DNA of 6,869 nucleotides from Bacteroidales bacterium (GTDB lineage Bacteria; Bacteroidota; Bacteroidia; Bacteroidales; JAADGE01), in contig JALSMF010000433.1 of the NCBI GenBank assembly GCA_026987795.1, forward strand, positions 1 through 6,869. Reading direction: 5' to 3'. The first letter of the stretch is position 1. Every line of letters begins with the position of its first letter. Positions 1 through 6,365 of the stretch are shown in pieces. The notes below the pieces were generated by a model, which did no database searches, was not told the DNA's origin, and saw only the letters and a list, made by a program, of their open reading frames with translations. The position numbers and the translations under genes were made by a program.

Positions 1-666
1 CCGGACAAAGGGGTTTTATTTGTTTCCAACCACCAGACATATTTTGCAGATGTTGCGGCTATGCTTCATGTTTTTAATGCTTCCCTTACGGGAAATACAG
101 ATAACATAAAAAGACCTTTGAAGTATTTACGCAAACCGAAACTTAATGTGTATTTTGTTGCCGCTACGGAAACAATGAGGAAAGGACTTTTGCCCAGAAT
201 TTTTGCTTATGCCGGAGCTGTTACCGTCCGCAGAACCTGGCGTGAAAAAGGGGAAGAAATCAAGCGTCCCGTTAATCCGTCTGATACAGAAAATATAGGA
301 AAAGCTTTACGTGACGGGTGGGTTATCTCATTTCCTCAAGGAACCGTAAAGCCATGGATGCCAATAAGAAAGGGAACTGCTCATATAATAAAAAACTATA
401 AGCCTGTTGTTGTCCCGGTTGTTATTGACGGTTTCAGGCGTTCTTTTGACAAGAAGGGTCTTTTTATAAAGAAGCGAGGGATTTTACAATCAATGGTTAT
501 AAAACAACCTCTTGATATTGATTACGAAAATGAAAGTGTTGAGGAAATTGTTGAGAAAATTTCTTTTGCGATAGAACAGCATCCGTCTTTCCTTGAAAAC
601 ATCCCGAAAGAAACATTGAGAGAAATGCAAGAGCTAAACAAAAAACGGGATTTCTGGGAATATTAG
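1..666 (+). CDS. Lysophospholipid (1-acylglycerol-3-phosphate) acyltransferase, PlsC/LPLAT family, 5'-truncated
   Basis: The frame is open from the first base of the window, so the start codon and N-terminus are missing. 221 residues are visible, numbered here from the window edge. The four LPLAT blocks appear in order: block I SNHQTYFAD (9-17) with the catalytic His11, block II GAVTVRR (72-78), block III FPQGT (111-115) followed by the basic KGTAHII (124-130), and block IV VVPVVIDGF (137-145). This family transfers an acyl chain to a lysophospholipid, typically lysophosphatidate, at the inner face of the cytoplasmic membrane. Two departures from the textbook motifs are visible. Five residues, not four, separate His11 from Asp17, and FPEGT reads FPQGT. 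I recall both as normal in a Bacteroidota subfamily, so I do not read them as loss of function. An internal ATG at 61 falls after the catalytic His and cannot be the start. The gene is convergent with the tetR gene, 52 bp away. Family assignment is confident; the exact substrate is not. Confidence 0.9.
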   Translation, partial: PDKGVLFVSNHQTYFADVAAMLHVFNASLTGNTDNIKRPLKYLRKPKLNVYFVAATETMRKGLLPRIFAYAGAVTVRRTWREKGEEIKRPVNPSDTENIGKALRDGWVISFPQGTVKPWMPIRKGTAHIIKNYKPVVVPVVIDGFRRSFDKKGLFIKKRGILQSMVIKQPLDIDYENESVEEIVEKISFAIEQHPSFLENIPKETLREMQELNKKRDFWEY

Positions 667-718
667 TTTCATAATTTGAGAAAATAGTACTGTATGTTTT
701 GATTTTTATATAAAACAT

Positions 719-1306
719 TTAACGTTTTATGATTCCGTAGAGAATAATTTGCAGAATATTATCAACAGCTTCTTCTGTTTCCGTATTTTCGTGTTGATGC
801 AGAAGGACAGATTCAATTCCTCGCATCGCCGTAACAATGCCTACTGCTGCATATTTTATGTCATAGATTTTAAAGAATCCTTTTTCTACACCGTAATTAA
901 GAATACTGCTGAAAATTCTGAATTCTTCTTTATCGTAAATAATCTTAAGTCGTTTAATGAAATCATTTTCATCTGTATAGCTGTTCATTGCATAATAAAA
1001 GTTTGTATAAACTTTATCTGTTTGTAAACGAATAATAATATATGCCTTCAGCCTGTCCTCCGGTGTTTTTAGTTTTTTAATCGTATTTAAAACTTTTTTT
1101 CGGTATTGCCTGCCTTCCGAAAAAATAACTGCATTATAAATTTCACTTTTAGATTTAAAGTAATAATAAACAGAACTTTTTGCTTTTCCTGATGCATGTG
1201 CAATATCGTTCATTGTTGTTTTTCTGAAACCGTATTTTTTAAATACTCCTCCGGCTGTTTTAATTATTCTGTTTCTTTCAAGTTTCTTTTTTCGGGTAAG
1301 TTTCAT
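719..1306 (-). CDS. TetR/AcrR-family transcriptional regulator
   Basis: This 195-residue protein has the usual TetR length. Residues about 12-58 form the N-terminal DNA-binding domain: VFKKYGFRKTTMNDIAHASG leads into the helix-turn-helix, then KSSVYYYFKSKSEIYNAV, which matches the family pattern (TTM.DIA...G..KSS.YYYF.SK.E). The remainder is alpha-helical in character and should be the ligand-binding and dimerisation domain. It is poorly conserved, so the inducer cannot be guessed. Members are usually dimeric repressors released by a small molecule. The start ATG at 1306 is supported by MKLTRKKK directly preceding the HTH domain. The gene lies 93 bp after the stop of the propeller-phosphatase gene, behind that gene's terminator, so it is probably transcribed separately. 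It is convergent with the acyltransferase. The leader carries the shared 19-bp sequence and a tandem 8-bp repeat. The target genes are unknown; autoregulation is possible but not shown. Confidence 0.93.
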   Translation of the reverse strand: MKLTRKKKLERNRIIKTAGGVFKKYGFRKTTMNDIAHASGKAKSSVYYYFKSKSEIYNAVIFSEGRQYRKKVLNTIKKLKTPEDRLKAYIIIRLQTDKVYTNFYYAMNSYTDENDFIKRLKIIYDKEEFRIFSSILNYGVEKGFFKIYDIKYAAVGIVTAMRGIESVLLHQHENTETEEAVDNILQIILYGIIKR

Positions 1307-1309
1307 ATC

Positions 1310-1328
1310 TTTTATATGTTTTGGTCTA
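1310..1328 (-). promoter_or_regulatory. Shared 19-bp leader sequence, tetR copy
   Basis: Read on the - strand this is TAGACCAAAACATATAAAA, ending three bases before the tetR ATG. It matches the sequence before the beta-barrel gene (6356-6338) at 18 of 19 positions. The A-rich part lies where Bacteroidota genes carry A/T-rich translation-initiation regions in place of a Shine-Dalgarno sequence, so a translational role is the simplest reading. The TAGAC end is less easily explained that way. The match is seen directly; the function is inference. Confidence 0.5.
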
Positions 1329-1339
1329 AAAGTCTAAAA
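1324..1339 (-). repeat. Tandem direct repeat of an 8-bp unit upstream of tetR
   Basis: On the + strand GTCTAAAA occurs twice with no gap (1324-1331 and 1332-1339); on the coding strand this reads TTTTAGAC TTTTAGAC. The copy nearer the gene overlaps the shared 19-bp leader sequence. It lies 17 to 33 bases upstream of the tetR start, where an operator or promoter element could sit. TetR operators are normally inverted rather than direct repeats, so this is not strong evidence for autoregulation. Confidence 0.45.
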
Positions 1340-1354
1340 ATATTTTTAAGTAAT

Positions 1355-1378
1355 AAAAAACCCCGATAAAAACCGGGG
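1355..1378 (-). terminator. Rho-independent terminator of the propeller-phosphatase gene
   Basis: CCCCG at 1361-1365 pairs with CGGGG at 1374-1378 around an 8-base loop. On the - strand the hairpin is followed by six T residues (complement of 1355-1360). It starts 21 bases after the stop codon of the sensor gene and is the most GC-rich spot in the intergenic region. It should separate transcription of the sensor from that of tetR. Confidence 0.85.
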
Positions 1379-1399
1379 CTGAGTTATTTTTACAATAAT

Positions 1400-4300
1400 T
1401 TATATTTCAATTCCGATTACTAAGATATCATCGACTTGCTTAAATTTTCTTCCGACATTATCTGTATGATTCATCCATTCTTCCAAGAACTTCACAAGTG
1501 CGGCTTTTTGTTCGTCAAGAGATTTTTTATGATTTGCCAATAATATTTCTTTAAAATTTGCCGAACGTATCTTTGAACCGTTTTTACCGCCGAACTGGTC
1601 TACGTACCCGTCAGAAAAGATATAAAGTAAGTCTCCTTTTTGAATATCTATAATATTATTTGTAAATGATTCTTTTTCTCTTAAATAAATGCCTATAGGC
1701 ATTCTGTCTGCTTTTATGCGGGAAATTTCTCCGTTTCTGATAATAAGTAACGGATTATAGGCTCCGGCAAATTGCATTTTCATTTCAGTTTTATCAATAA
1801 TACAAACGGCAATATCCATTCCGTCTTTTGCTTCATTTTCTTTTCCTGTTTGTCGCAGCGATTTTTTTACATTTTCTCTTAACCTGTTTAATATAACATT
1901 TGCCTGTAAAATACCTTCTTTATTTACAATTTCATTAAGGAAAGACATACCCAACATACTCATAAAAGCACCCGGAACTCCGTGTCCGGTACAATCTGCT
2001 GCTACTATAACTGTTTTATTTCCTCTTTTTGTAGCCCAATAAAAGTCTCCGCTTACAATATCTCGAGGTTTAAACAGTACAAAATGTTCTCCGAGTATTT
2101 CATCAAGATATTCATCGGGCGGGAGTACCGCCTCTTGAATACGACTTGCATAATGAATACTGTCCATTATGCTTTTTTGTTGTTTTTCTATTTTTTCCTT
2201 TGCTTTCTCTACCTGTTCTTTTTGTGCCTGAATCTCATCTCTTTGAGCCGTTATTTCTTCATTTTGCATACGAATTTCGGCTGTTCTTTCTTTAACTATT
2301 TGTTCAAGTTTTTCATTTTCTCTTTTTAGCTTCTTTGTGTATAATTTAATAATTAATAAGATAAGCAGAATACCGGCTATCGTAAAAATTATATATGCCC
2401 ATATTGTCCTGTACCACGGAGGAAGAACCGTAAAGCTATATCGGGCAACGGTACTTTCCGTATTATAGAGATTTCTGGCTTTTACCTCAAATGTATATTC
2501 TCCCTCATACAAATTGGTAAATCTTGTATCTGTTTTCTTTGACCACTTTGACCATTCGTCAGATTCTCCGAGAAGCCTGTAACTGTATTCCGTTTCTTCT
2601 TCTTTTTCAAAAAAAGGTGCTGCCCATTCAAAAATCAGTTTATTGTTTTTAAATGTAAGAACGGGAACGGAGTATGCCGGTTGTTTCAGTGTTGTTGCAT
2701 ATATGCTGTCTTGTTCTTCTGAGAAATTTCCGTAAAATAATATCGAATCATCAGATGTAGTAACTCTTGTTATAATAGTATTAAATGCTACTTTATAGTT
2801 TTTGTGTTTTGTTTTGTCAAATTTAAACAATCCGCCTTCGCTGCCTATCCAGACACTGCTTTCGTCACCGTATATACACAAGGTTGATTTCGGAGGAAGT
2901 TTTTTGGCAAAAATGCTGTCTTTTATCAGTTTTTCTTTGTCTGTAAAACGTATGAGCCTATGGTTAAGGTTTTGAGGATCATTAGAGTAAACAGACATCC
3001 AGTAAGAATCATTACCTTCAAAGAATGTATATACCCCGTTTTCTTTATTGCAGTATTCTTTACCGAAAAGAGAGAAGGGTTTTACTGTCGCTGAATCTTT
3101 TATGACATATAAGCCTGCTCCGGAAATAATAACCGTTGAGTCTTTTATGTTCCTCAGAAAAAAGTCATATCCTACCATCGGCAGTCCTTGCGAGGAGTCC
3201 AAAAGGCACGGATTTTCATCTGCAAAATTGTTCAGTAATTGAACCCCTTGGCTTACAACTCCCAGTGCTATATATTCATCGTTTTCAAAAATGCTTTTTA
3301 CCTGAAGGTTAAAATTTTCTTTTTTAACAGGCGGTTGCCATTTATCTTTTTCAAATTTTGTATATGCAAAACCTTCGGCACTTCCTATAAATAAAACAGA
3401 GGAGTCTTTTTTTGACTGATACATTGAAAAGACATCCCGAACTTCTGCAATATTTGATACAACGGTATCTTTAACTTCATAGACTCCGGAAAAGCTTCCC
3501 ATCATTAGTTTATACTTGTTCTCTCCCGGTATTTTGAATTTATAAAGATTCCATATATTTTCATTTTCAGAATATATTCTGACAAAATGCGGCATTACCG
3601 TATTCATATTTAAATAGAACAAACTGTTATCTGCAGCAAAATAAAGTTTACCTTCAAAGTATTCTATATCGTTTACAATTCCTTCCAAGCCTGTTGTATT
3701 ATCCCAGTATGTGAAAGGACTGCTCAAGTCTATTTTGTAAATACCTTTATCTTGTTGAAAAAACCATAAGGGTGCATCGGCATTTTTTTCGTTTTGATAC
3801 ATTGTAAGGACATAAGACTTGGATAAACCGGTTTTATCATTGAAGTGATTTACAAACTTTCCGGTTTTATCAAAAATAAAAATTCCGTCGGCTATTGTTC
3901 CTACGGCAAAATTTCCGTCCTGTAATTTAACACCGTTATAAATTGCACTGTTAATTATTTCTTGGTCATTTTCAAGGGGAAACGGTTTTATTGCATTTTC
4001 CTTGGCGGTAAAATCGTAAAGAAAAAATCCTTTCTCTCTTGTTCCTATCAGTATGCGGTTTTCATCGAACGGAAGCATAACGTATACTCTCAACAGGGCA
4101 AATTGTTCTCCTCCGGGAATTAACTCTAATTTTCCGTTCACTACTTTACATAATCCTTTCTCCCACTCTCTTATATAAAACTCATCGTTAACAGAAAACG
4201 AAAGATGAAATAAAACGTCAGGTTTTATTTTTGTTATCTTATTAATTAAGCTGTCATTTTCAAATTTCAGAGGCAGTTCGGTATAAAACAAAGCATTAAA

Positions 4301-4738
4301 TGTCTGGAAATATATTTTGTCTCCTGCAATTAAAGTTTTCCACACCGTTTCAAAGTCAATACTATCACCGCTGTATTTGTCAAGATATAATGAGTGAAAG
4401 TCTAATTGTCCTCTCTCATCATTTAATATGACACCGAAGTCGCCTTCAGCTCCGTAATAAACCGTTCCCTTTTTATCGGTAGTCATAGAACGTAAAATTG
4501 TGCTGTGCGGAATATTGTAACTTTTCCAATTTTTACCGTCGTATGTTTTCAGCCCGTAGTTTGACCCGAAATACATTACACCTCTGCTATCTTGCTCTAT
4601 TGCCCATATTTGCCCGGCTTCACCGTAATCTTTATCGCTGTACTTAATTATAAAGGGTAAGCCGTTTTTATTAACTTGAGAGTACGCAATATTTAAAAAG
4701 AAAAAAACTATAAATAAAAATCCTGATATTTTTTTCAT
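1400..4738 (-). CDS. Membrane sensor: periplasmic two-component-regulator propeller, Y_Y_Y domain, TM helix, coiled coil, SpoIIE/PP2C phosphatase
   Basis: This 1112-residue protein starts at the ATG at 4738, which begins a clean signal peptide (residues 1-20, ending AYS|Q). A TTG ten codons earlier would put charged residues in front of it. Residues about 35-650 are Reg_prop-type propeller blades, for example IWAIEQDSRGVMYFGSNYG from 44, AVGTIADGIFIFD near 278-290 and VWIGSEGGLFKFD near 629-641. A Y_Y_Y domain (about 691-772, with LYEGEYTFEVKARN) precedes one TM helix (about 778-800). A Glu/Lys/Gln-rich coiled coil (about 802-862) and the linker SIHYASRIQEAVLPP lead to a SpoIIE-type PP2C domain (about 875-1112). 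The likely metal-binding acidic residues are present: GDFYW (Asp898), ADCTGHG (Asp915), MDIAV (Asp975), SDGYVD (Asp1043) and VDDILV (Asp1103). The phosphatase should therefore be active. Propeller plus Y_Y_Y usually feeds a histidine kinase; here the output is a Ser/Thr phosphatase. By analogy with SpoIIE/RsbU it may dephosphorylate an anti-sigma antagonist, but no such gene is in the window. The gene is monocistronic by its flanking promoter candidate and terminator. Confidence 0.93.
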   Translation of the reverse strand: MKKISGFLFIVFFFLNIAYSQVNKNGLPFIIKYSDKDYGEAGQIWAIEQDSRGVMYFGSNYGLKTYDGKNWKSYNIPHSTILRSMTTDKKGTVYYGAEGDFGVILNDERGQLDFHSLYLDKYSGDSIDFETVWKTLIAGDKIYFQTFNALFYTELPLKFENDSLINKITKIKPDVLFHLSFSVNDEFYIREWEKGLCKVVNGKLELIPGGEQFALLRVYVMLPFDENRILIGTREKGFFLYDFTAKENAIKPFPLENDQEIINSAIYNGVKLQDGNFAVGTIADGIFIFDKTGKFVNHFNDKTGLSKSYVLTMYQNEKNADAPLWFFQQDKGIYKIDLSSPFTYWDNTTGLEGIVNDIEYFEGKLYFAADNSLFYLNMNTVMPHFVRIYSENENIWNLYKFKIPGENKYKLMMGSFSGVYEVKDTVVSNIAEVRDVFSMYQSKKDSSVLFIGSAEGFAYTKFEKDKWQPPVKKENFNLQVKSIFENDEYIALGVVSQGVQLLNNFADENPCLLDSSQGLPMVGYDFFLRNIKDSTVIISGAGLYVIKDSATVKPFSLFGKEYCNKENGVYTFFEGNDSYWMSVYSNDPQNLNHRLIRFTDKEKLIKDSIFAKKLPPKSTLCIYGDESSVWIGSEGGLFKFDKTKHKNYKVAFNTIITRVTTSDDSILFYGNFSEEQDSIYATTLKQPAYSVPVLTFKNNKLIFEWAAPFFEKEEETEYSYRLLGESDEWSKWSKKTDTRFTNLYEGEYTFEVKARNLYNTESTVARYSFTVLPPWYRTIWAYIIFTIAGILLILLIIKLYTKKLKRENEKLEQIVKERTAEIRMQNEEITAQRDEIQAQKEQVEKAKEKIEKQQKSIMDSIHYASRIQEAVLPPDEYLDEILGEHFVLFKPRDIVSGDFYWATKRGNKTVIVAADCTGHGVPGAFMSMLGMSFLNEIVNKEGILQANVILNRLRENVKKSLRQTGKENEAKDGMDIAVCIIDKTEMKMQFAGAYNPLLIIRNGEISRIKADRMPIGIYLREKESFTNNIIDIQKGDLLYIFSDGYVDQFGGKNGSKIRSANFKEILLANHKKSLDEQKAALVKFLEEWMNHTDNVGRKFKQVDDILVIGIEI

Positions 4739-4791
4739 AATATATTTTAATTTTTTATTCTGAGTCAAGAGACTGAACGATTTTATACCGA

Positions 4792-4825
4792 CAAATTTAT
4801 TATGTTGTTACAAAACTCGTGCAAT
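4792..4825 (-). promoter_or_regulatory. Candidate Bacteroidota-type promoter for the propeller-phosphatase gene
   Basis: On the - strand TAAATTTG (complement of 4792-4799) matches the Bacteroidota -7 box TAnnTTTG exactly. ATTG (complement of 4822-4825) stands 22 bases upstream as an imperfect -33 box; the usual spacing is about 19-21, so this half is weak. Transcription would begin near 4786 and give a leader of about 48 nt before the ATG at 4738. That leader is A/T-rich, with no Shine-Dalgarno sequence. The 266-bp gap to the next gene holds otherwise only a terminator and two small palindromes. Confidence 0.45.
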
Positions 4826-4936
4826 TTTTCAGTTATACATCTTTTAATAGTTCTGCCTCAATTAAAATTACTTTTATTACAAGTTGTAAAGACTTTTGAT
4901 ACAAATAAAAAGAGTTATTTTAATTTGAAAGTTTAA

Positions 4937-4988
4937 AAATAAAAAAAACTTTGCATTCTAATGTTTAAATGCAAAGTTTTTTTTATTT
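4937..4988 (-). terminator. Long symmetrical rho-independent terminator after the beta-barrel gene
   Basis: Positions 4937-4957 pair perfectly with 4968-4988 (21 bp) around a 10-base loop. The core ACTTTGCATT / AATGCAAAGT is flanked by an eight-base A run and an eight-base T run. Because A and T runs lie on both sides, it can act in either direction. It ends the - strand operon 16 bases after the stop codon of the coiled-coil/beta-barrel gene. No + strand gene reads towards it within the window. Confidence 0.88.
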
Positions 4989-5004
4989 ATTAAATTTCTT
5001 AGTC

Positions 5005-6336
5005 CTAAAAATCAACGACTTTTAAGCCGACAGAAACAGGAAATATTTCAGGACCTGCACCTTCGTTAAACAACGATGTAAAATCGCAATTAATGAACAT
5101 TCCTATATCTCCGTAGCCGATTATTGCCGTTGCTCCGTATTTGAAAGATGACAGTTGAAAGTCATCAACTTTTTTATTTTTATAGGTTTGTCCGTTGATT
5201 TCATATTTTTGTTTTTGTTTAGACCATGTTCTTACCCCTCCGGTAATTCCTGCTCCCATATACATTTTACGGTGTTTTACCGGTATTTGTGCTTCAATTA
5301 TTAAGGGTATCACAATATAGACCGCATTAAATTTATTTTTTTTATATTTTATATCTGAAGGGTTAATATACTCAGCACGAATTATACCGTCTTCATCTTC
5401 AAAAAGATCAACGTTTTGCCTTAGAGCAATACTGTTCCATTCGAGTCCCGCTCCTGTTGCAATGCCGGCTTTGTTATTTTTGCCGAGAGAAATATCGTAC
5501 TCTATTATATTCAGACGGTATCTCATAGTTTTTTCGGGGATAAATTCCATATAGTCTAATTCTTCGGAAGAAGCAAGTTTTTTCTGTGCATTAAGGAAGT
5601 TTAAAAAGCCGAATTCAAATCCTGCCCAGTGTGCATTGAATTCTGAATTATAAATATTTCCGGTATTTATTTCTCTGAGAGTTCTCTTTTCTGTTTCGGA
5701 ATACAGGTCTTTGTCCAAACTGCGAATATTGTTTTTTATTTCTGCAATACCTCTGTCTATATCTTTTATTCCGTCAGAAAATGCTTGCTGTTTTTTTTGT
5801 TCCAGTTCTATTAAAAGTTTTTGTTTTTCTATTTCCGCTTCTAATTTTTCTATTTCTTGCTCATACAATAGTTGATTAATCTTTTTTTCTATGATTTTTT
5901 CTAATTCGTCATTGTTTTTTTCAATTATTACAACTTTTATTTCACTTTTGCCGTTAATTTTTTCTGCTTCTTTTTGTATTTCAGACTGTATGCTGTCAAT
6001 AAGTTCTTTCTTGATATTACCGGATAAGTCAGACAAGCTTTCACTTTTTTTGTTTCCGCTTATTTTTCTTAATGAGTCAATTTCAGAATATAATTTATCT
6101 ATTATTGTCTTATGCTCCTCAATAGTTTTTTCAGTTTCGGCAATTTGTTTTTCAAAAGATTCTTTTCCTTTTTCAAGATTATAAATTGCGTTTTCTTTTT
6201 GTGTTTTTTTATCTATTATTATCAGTTTTTTCTTCCCGACATTCAGTTCTGTCGTGTCTGTCTGAGAAACTGACACAAAAGCCGAAAATAATATTATCGG
6301 AAAAATTAAAAGTATCTTGCCGTTTAATCGTTTCAT
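5005..6336 (-). CDS. Secreted coiled-coil protein with C-terminal outer-membrane beta-barrel-like domain
   Basis: This 443-residue protein is not from a family I can name. Residues 1-24 form a signal peptide, with cleavage predicted at VSVS|Q. A short stretch TTELNVGKKKLIIID (28-42) follows. Residues about 45-215 are very rich in Glu, Lys, Ile and Leu with heptad-like spacing, which predicts long coiled coils with a break near 125-140. From about 231 (SEFNAHWAGFEFGFLNFLN) the character changes to alternating hydrophobic, aromatic and Gly residues in strand-like runs (RLNIIEYDISLG, GIATGAGLEW, MYMGAGITGGVRTW, YGATAIIGYGDIGMFI), and the protein ends in Phe. That fits a small PorT/OmpW-like beta-barrel in the outer membrane, with the coiled coil in the periplasm. 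The start ATG at 6336 directly precedes the signal peptide. The gene begins 29 bp after the partial gene, so the two probably form one operon. The leader carries the shared 19-bp sequence. Localisation is a reasonable inference; the function is unknown. Confidence 0.85.
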   Translation of the reverse strand: MKRLNGKILLIFPIILFSAFVSVSQTDTTELNVGKKKLIIIDKKTQKENAIYNLEKGKESFEKQIAETEKTIEEHKTIIDKLYSEIDSLRKISGNKKSESLSDLSGNIKKELIDSIQSEIQKEAEKINGKSEIKVVIIEKNNDELEKIIEKKINQLLYEQEIEKLEAEIEKQKLLIELEQKKQQAFSDGIKDIDRGIAEIKNNIRSLDKDLYSETEKRTLREINTGNIYNSEFNAHWAGFEFGFLNFLNAQKKLASSEELDYMEFIPEKTMRYRLNIIEYDISLGKNNKAGIATGAGLEWNSIALRQNVDLFEDEDGIIRAEYINPSDIKYKKNKFNAVYIVIPLIIEAQIPVKHRKMYMGAGITGGVRTWSKQKQKYEINGQTYKNKKVDDFQLSSFKYGATAIIGYGDIGMFINCDFTSLFNEGAGPEIFPVSVGLKVVDF

Positions 6337-6337
6337 T

Positions 6338-6356
6338 TTTTATATGTTTTAGTCTA
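6338..6356 (-). promoter_or_regulatory. Shared 19-bp leader sequence, beta-barrel gene copy
   Basis: On the - strand this is TAGACTAAAACATATAAAA, ending one base before the ATG of the beta-barrel gene. It differs from the tetR copy (1328-1310) only at the sixth base. It occupies most of the 29-bp gap after the partial upstream gene, so if that pair is an operon the element acts within a transcript. That favours a role in translation initiation over one as a promoter. Confidence 0.5.
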
Positions 6357-6365
6357 TGTTAAAAT

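Noticed and set aside
61..666. Acyltransferase starting at the ATG at 61
   Set aside because: The catalytic NHQTYFAD block lies upstream of this ATG in the same open frame. A protein starting there would lack its active site.
497..718. Open frame antisense to the acyltransferase end, with a lipoprotein-like LSMFLSGC stretch
   Set aside because: It lies almost entirely inside the well-supported acyltransferase frame, and the lipobox-like stretch is not near an N-terminal start. It is most likely a chance frame.
710..730. Inverted repeat ATAAAAC...GTTTTAT between the convergent genes, as a shared terminator
   Set aside because: The 7-bp stem is nearly all A/T, overlaps the tetR stop codon, and is followed by a T run on neither strand in the right place. 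It is too weak to call.
1982..2329. Hydrophobic Phe/Leu-rich open frame antisense to the phosphatase and coiled-coil coding region
   Set aside because: The composition is what antisense reading of Glu/Lys-rich codons produces in AT-rich DNA. The sensor frame on the other strand has intact motifs throughout.
1400..4738. Calling the sensor a hybrid two-component histidine kinase because of its propeller and Y_Y_Y domains
   Set aside because: No HisKA, HATPase or receiver motifs follow the TM helix. The C-terminus carries the SpoIIE/PP2C motifs.
4739..4768. A 10-codon N-terminal extension of the sensor from a TTG codon at 4768
   Set aside because: The ATG at 4738 begins a textbook signal peptide and lies at a suitable distance from the promoter candidate. 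The extension would place a charged segment ahead of the signal peptide.
5891..6184. Ser/Leu/Ile-rich open frame antisense to the coiled-coil gene, resembling a membrane protein
   Set aside because: It is the complement of Lys/Glu coiled-coil codons and has no independent start signal or neighbour.
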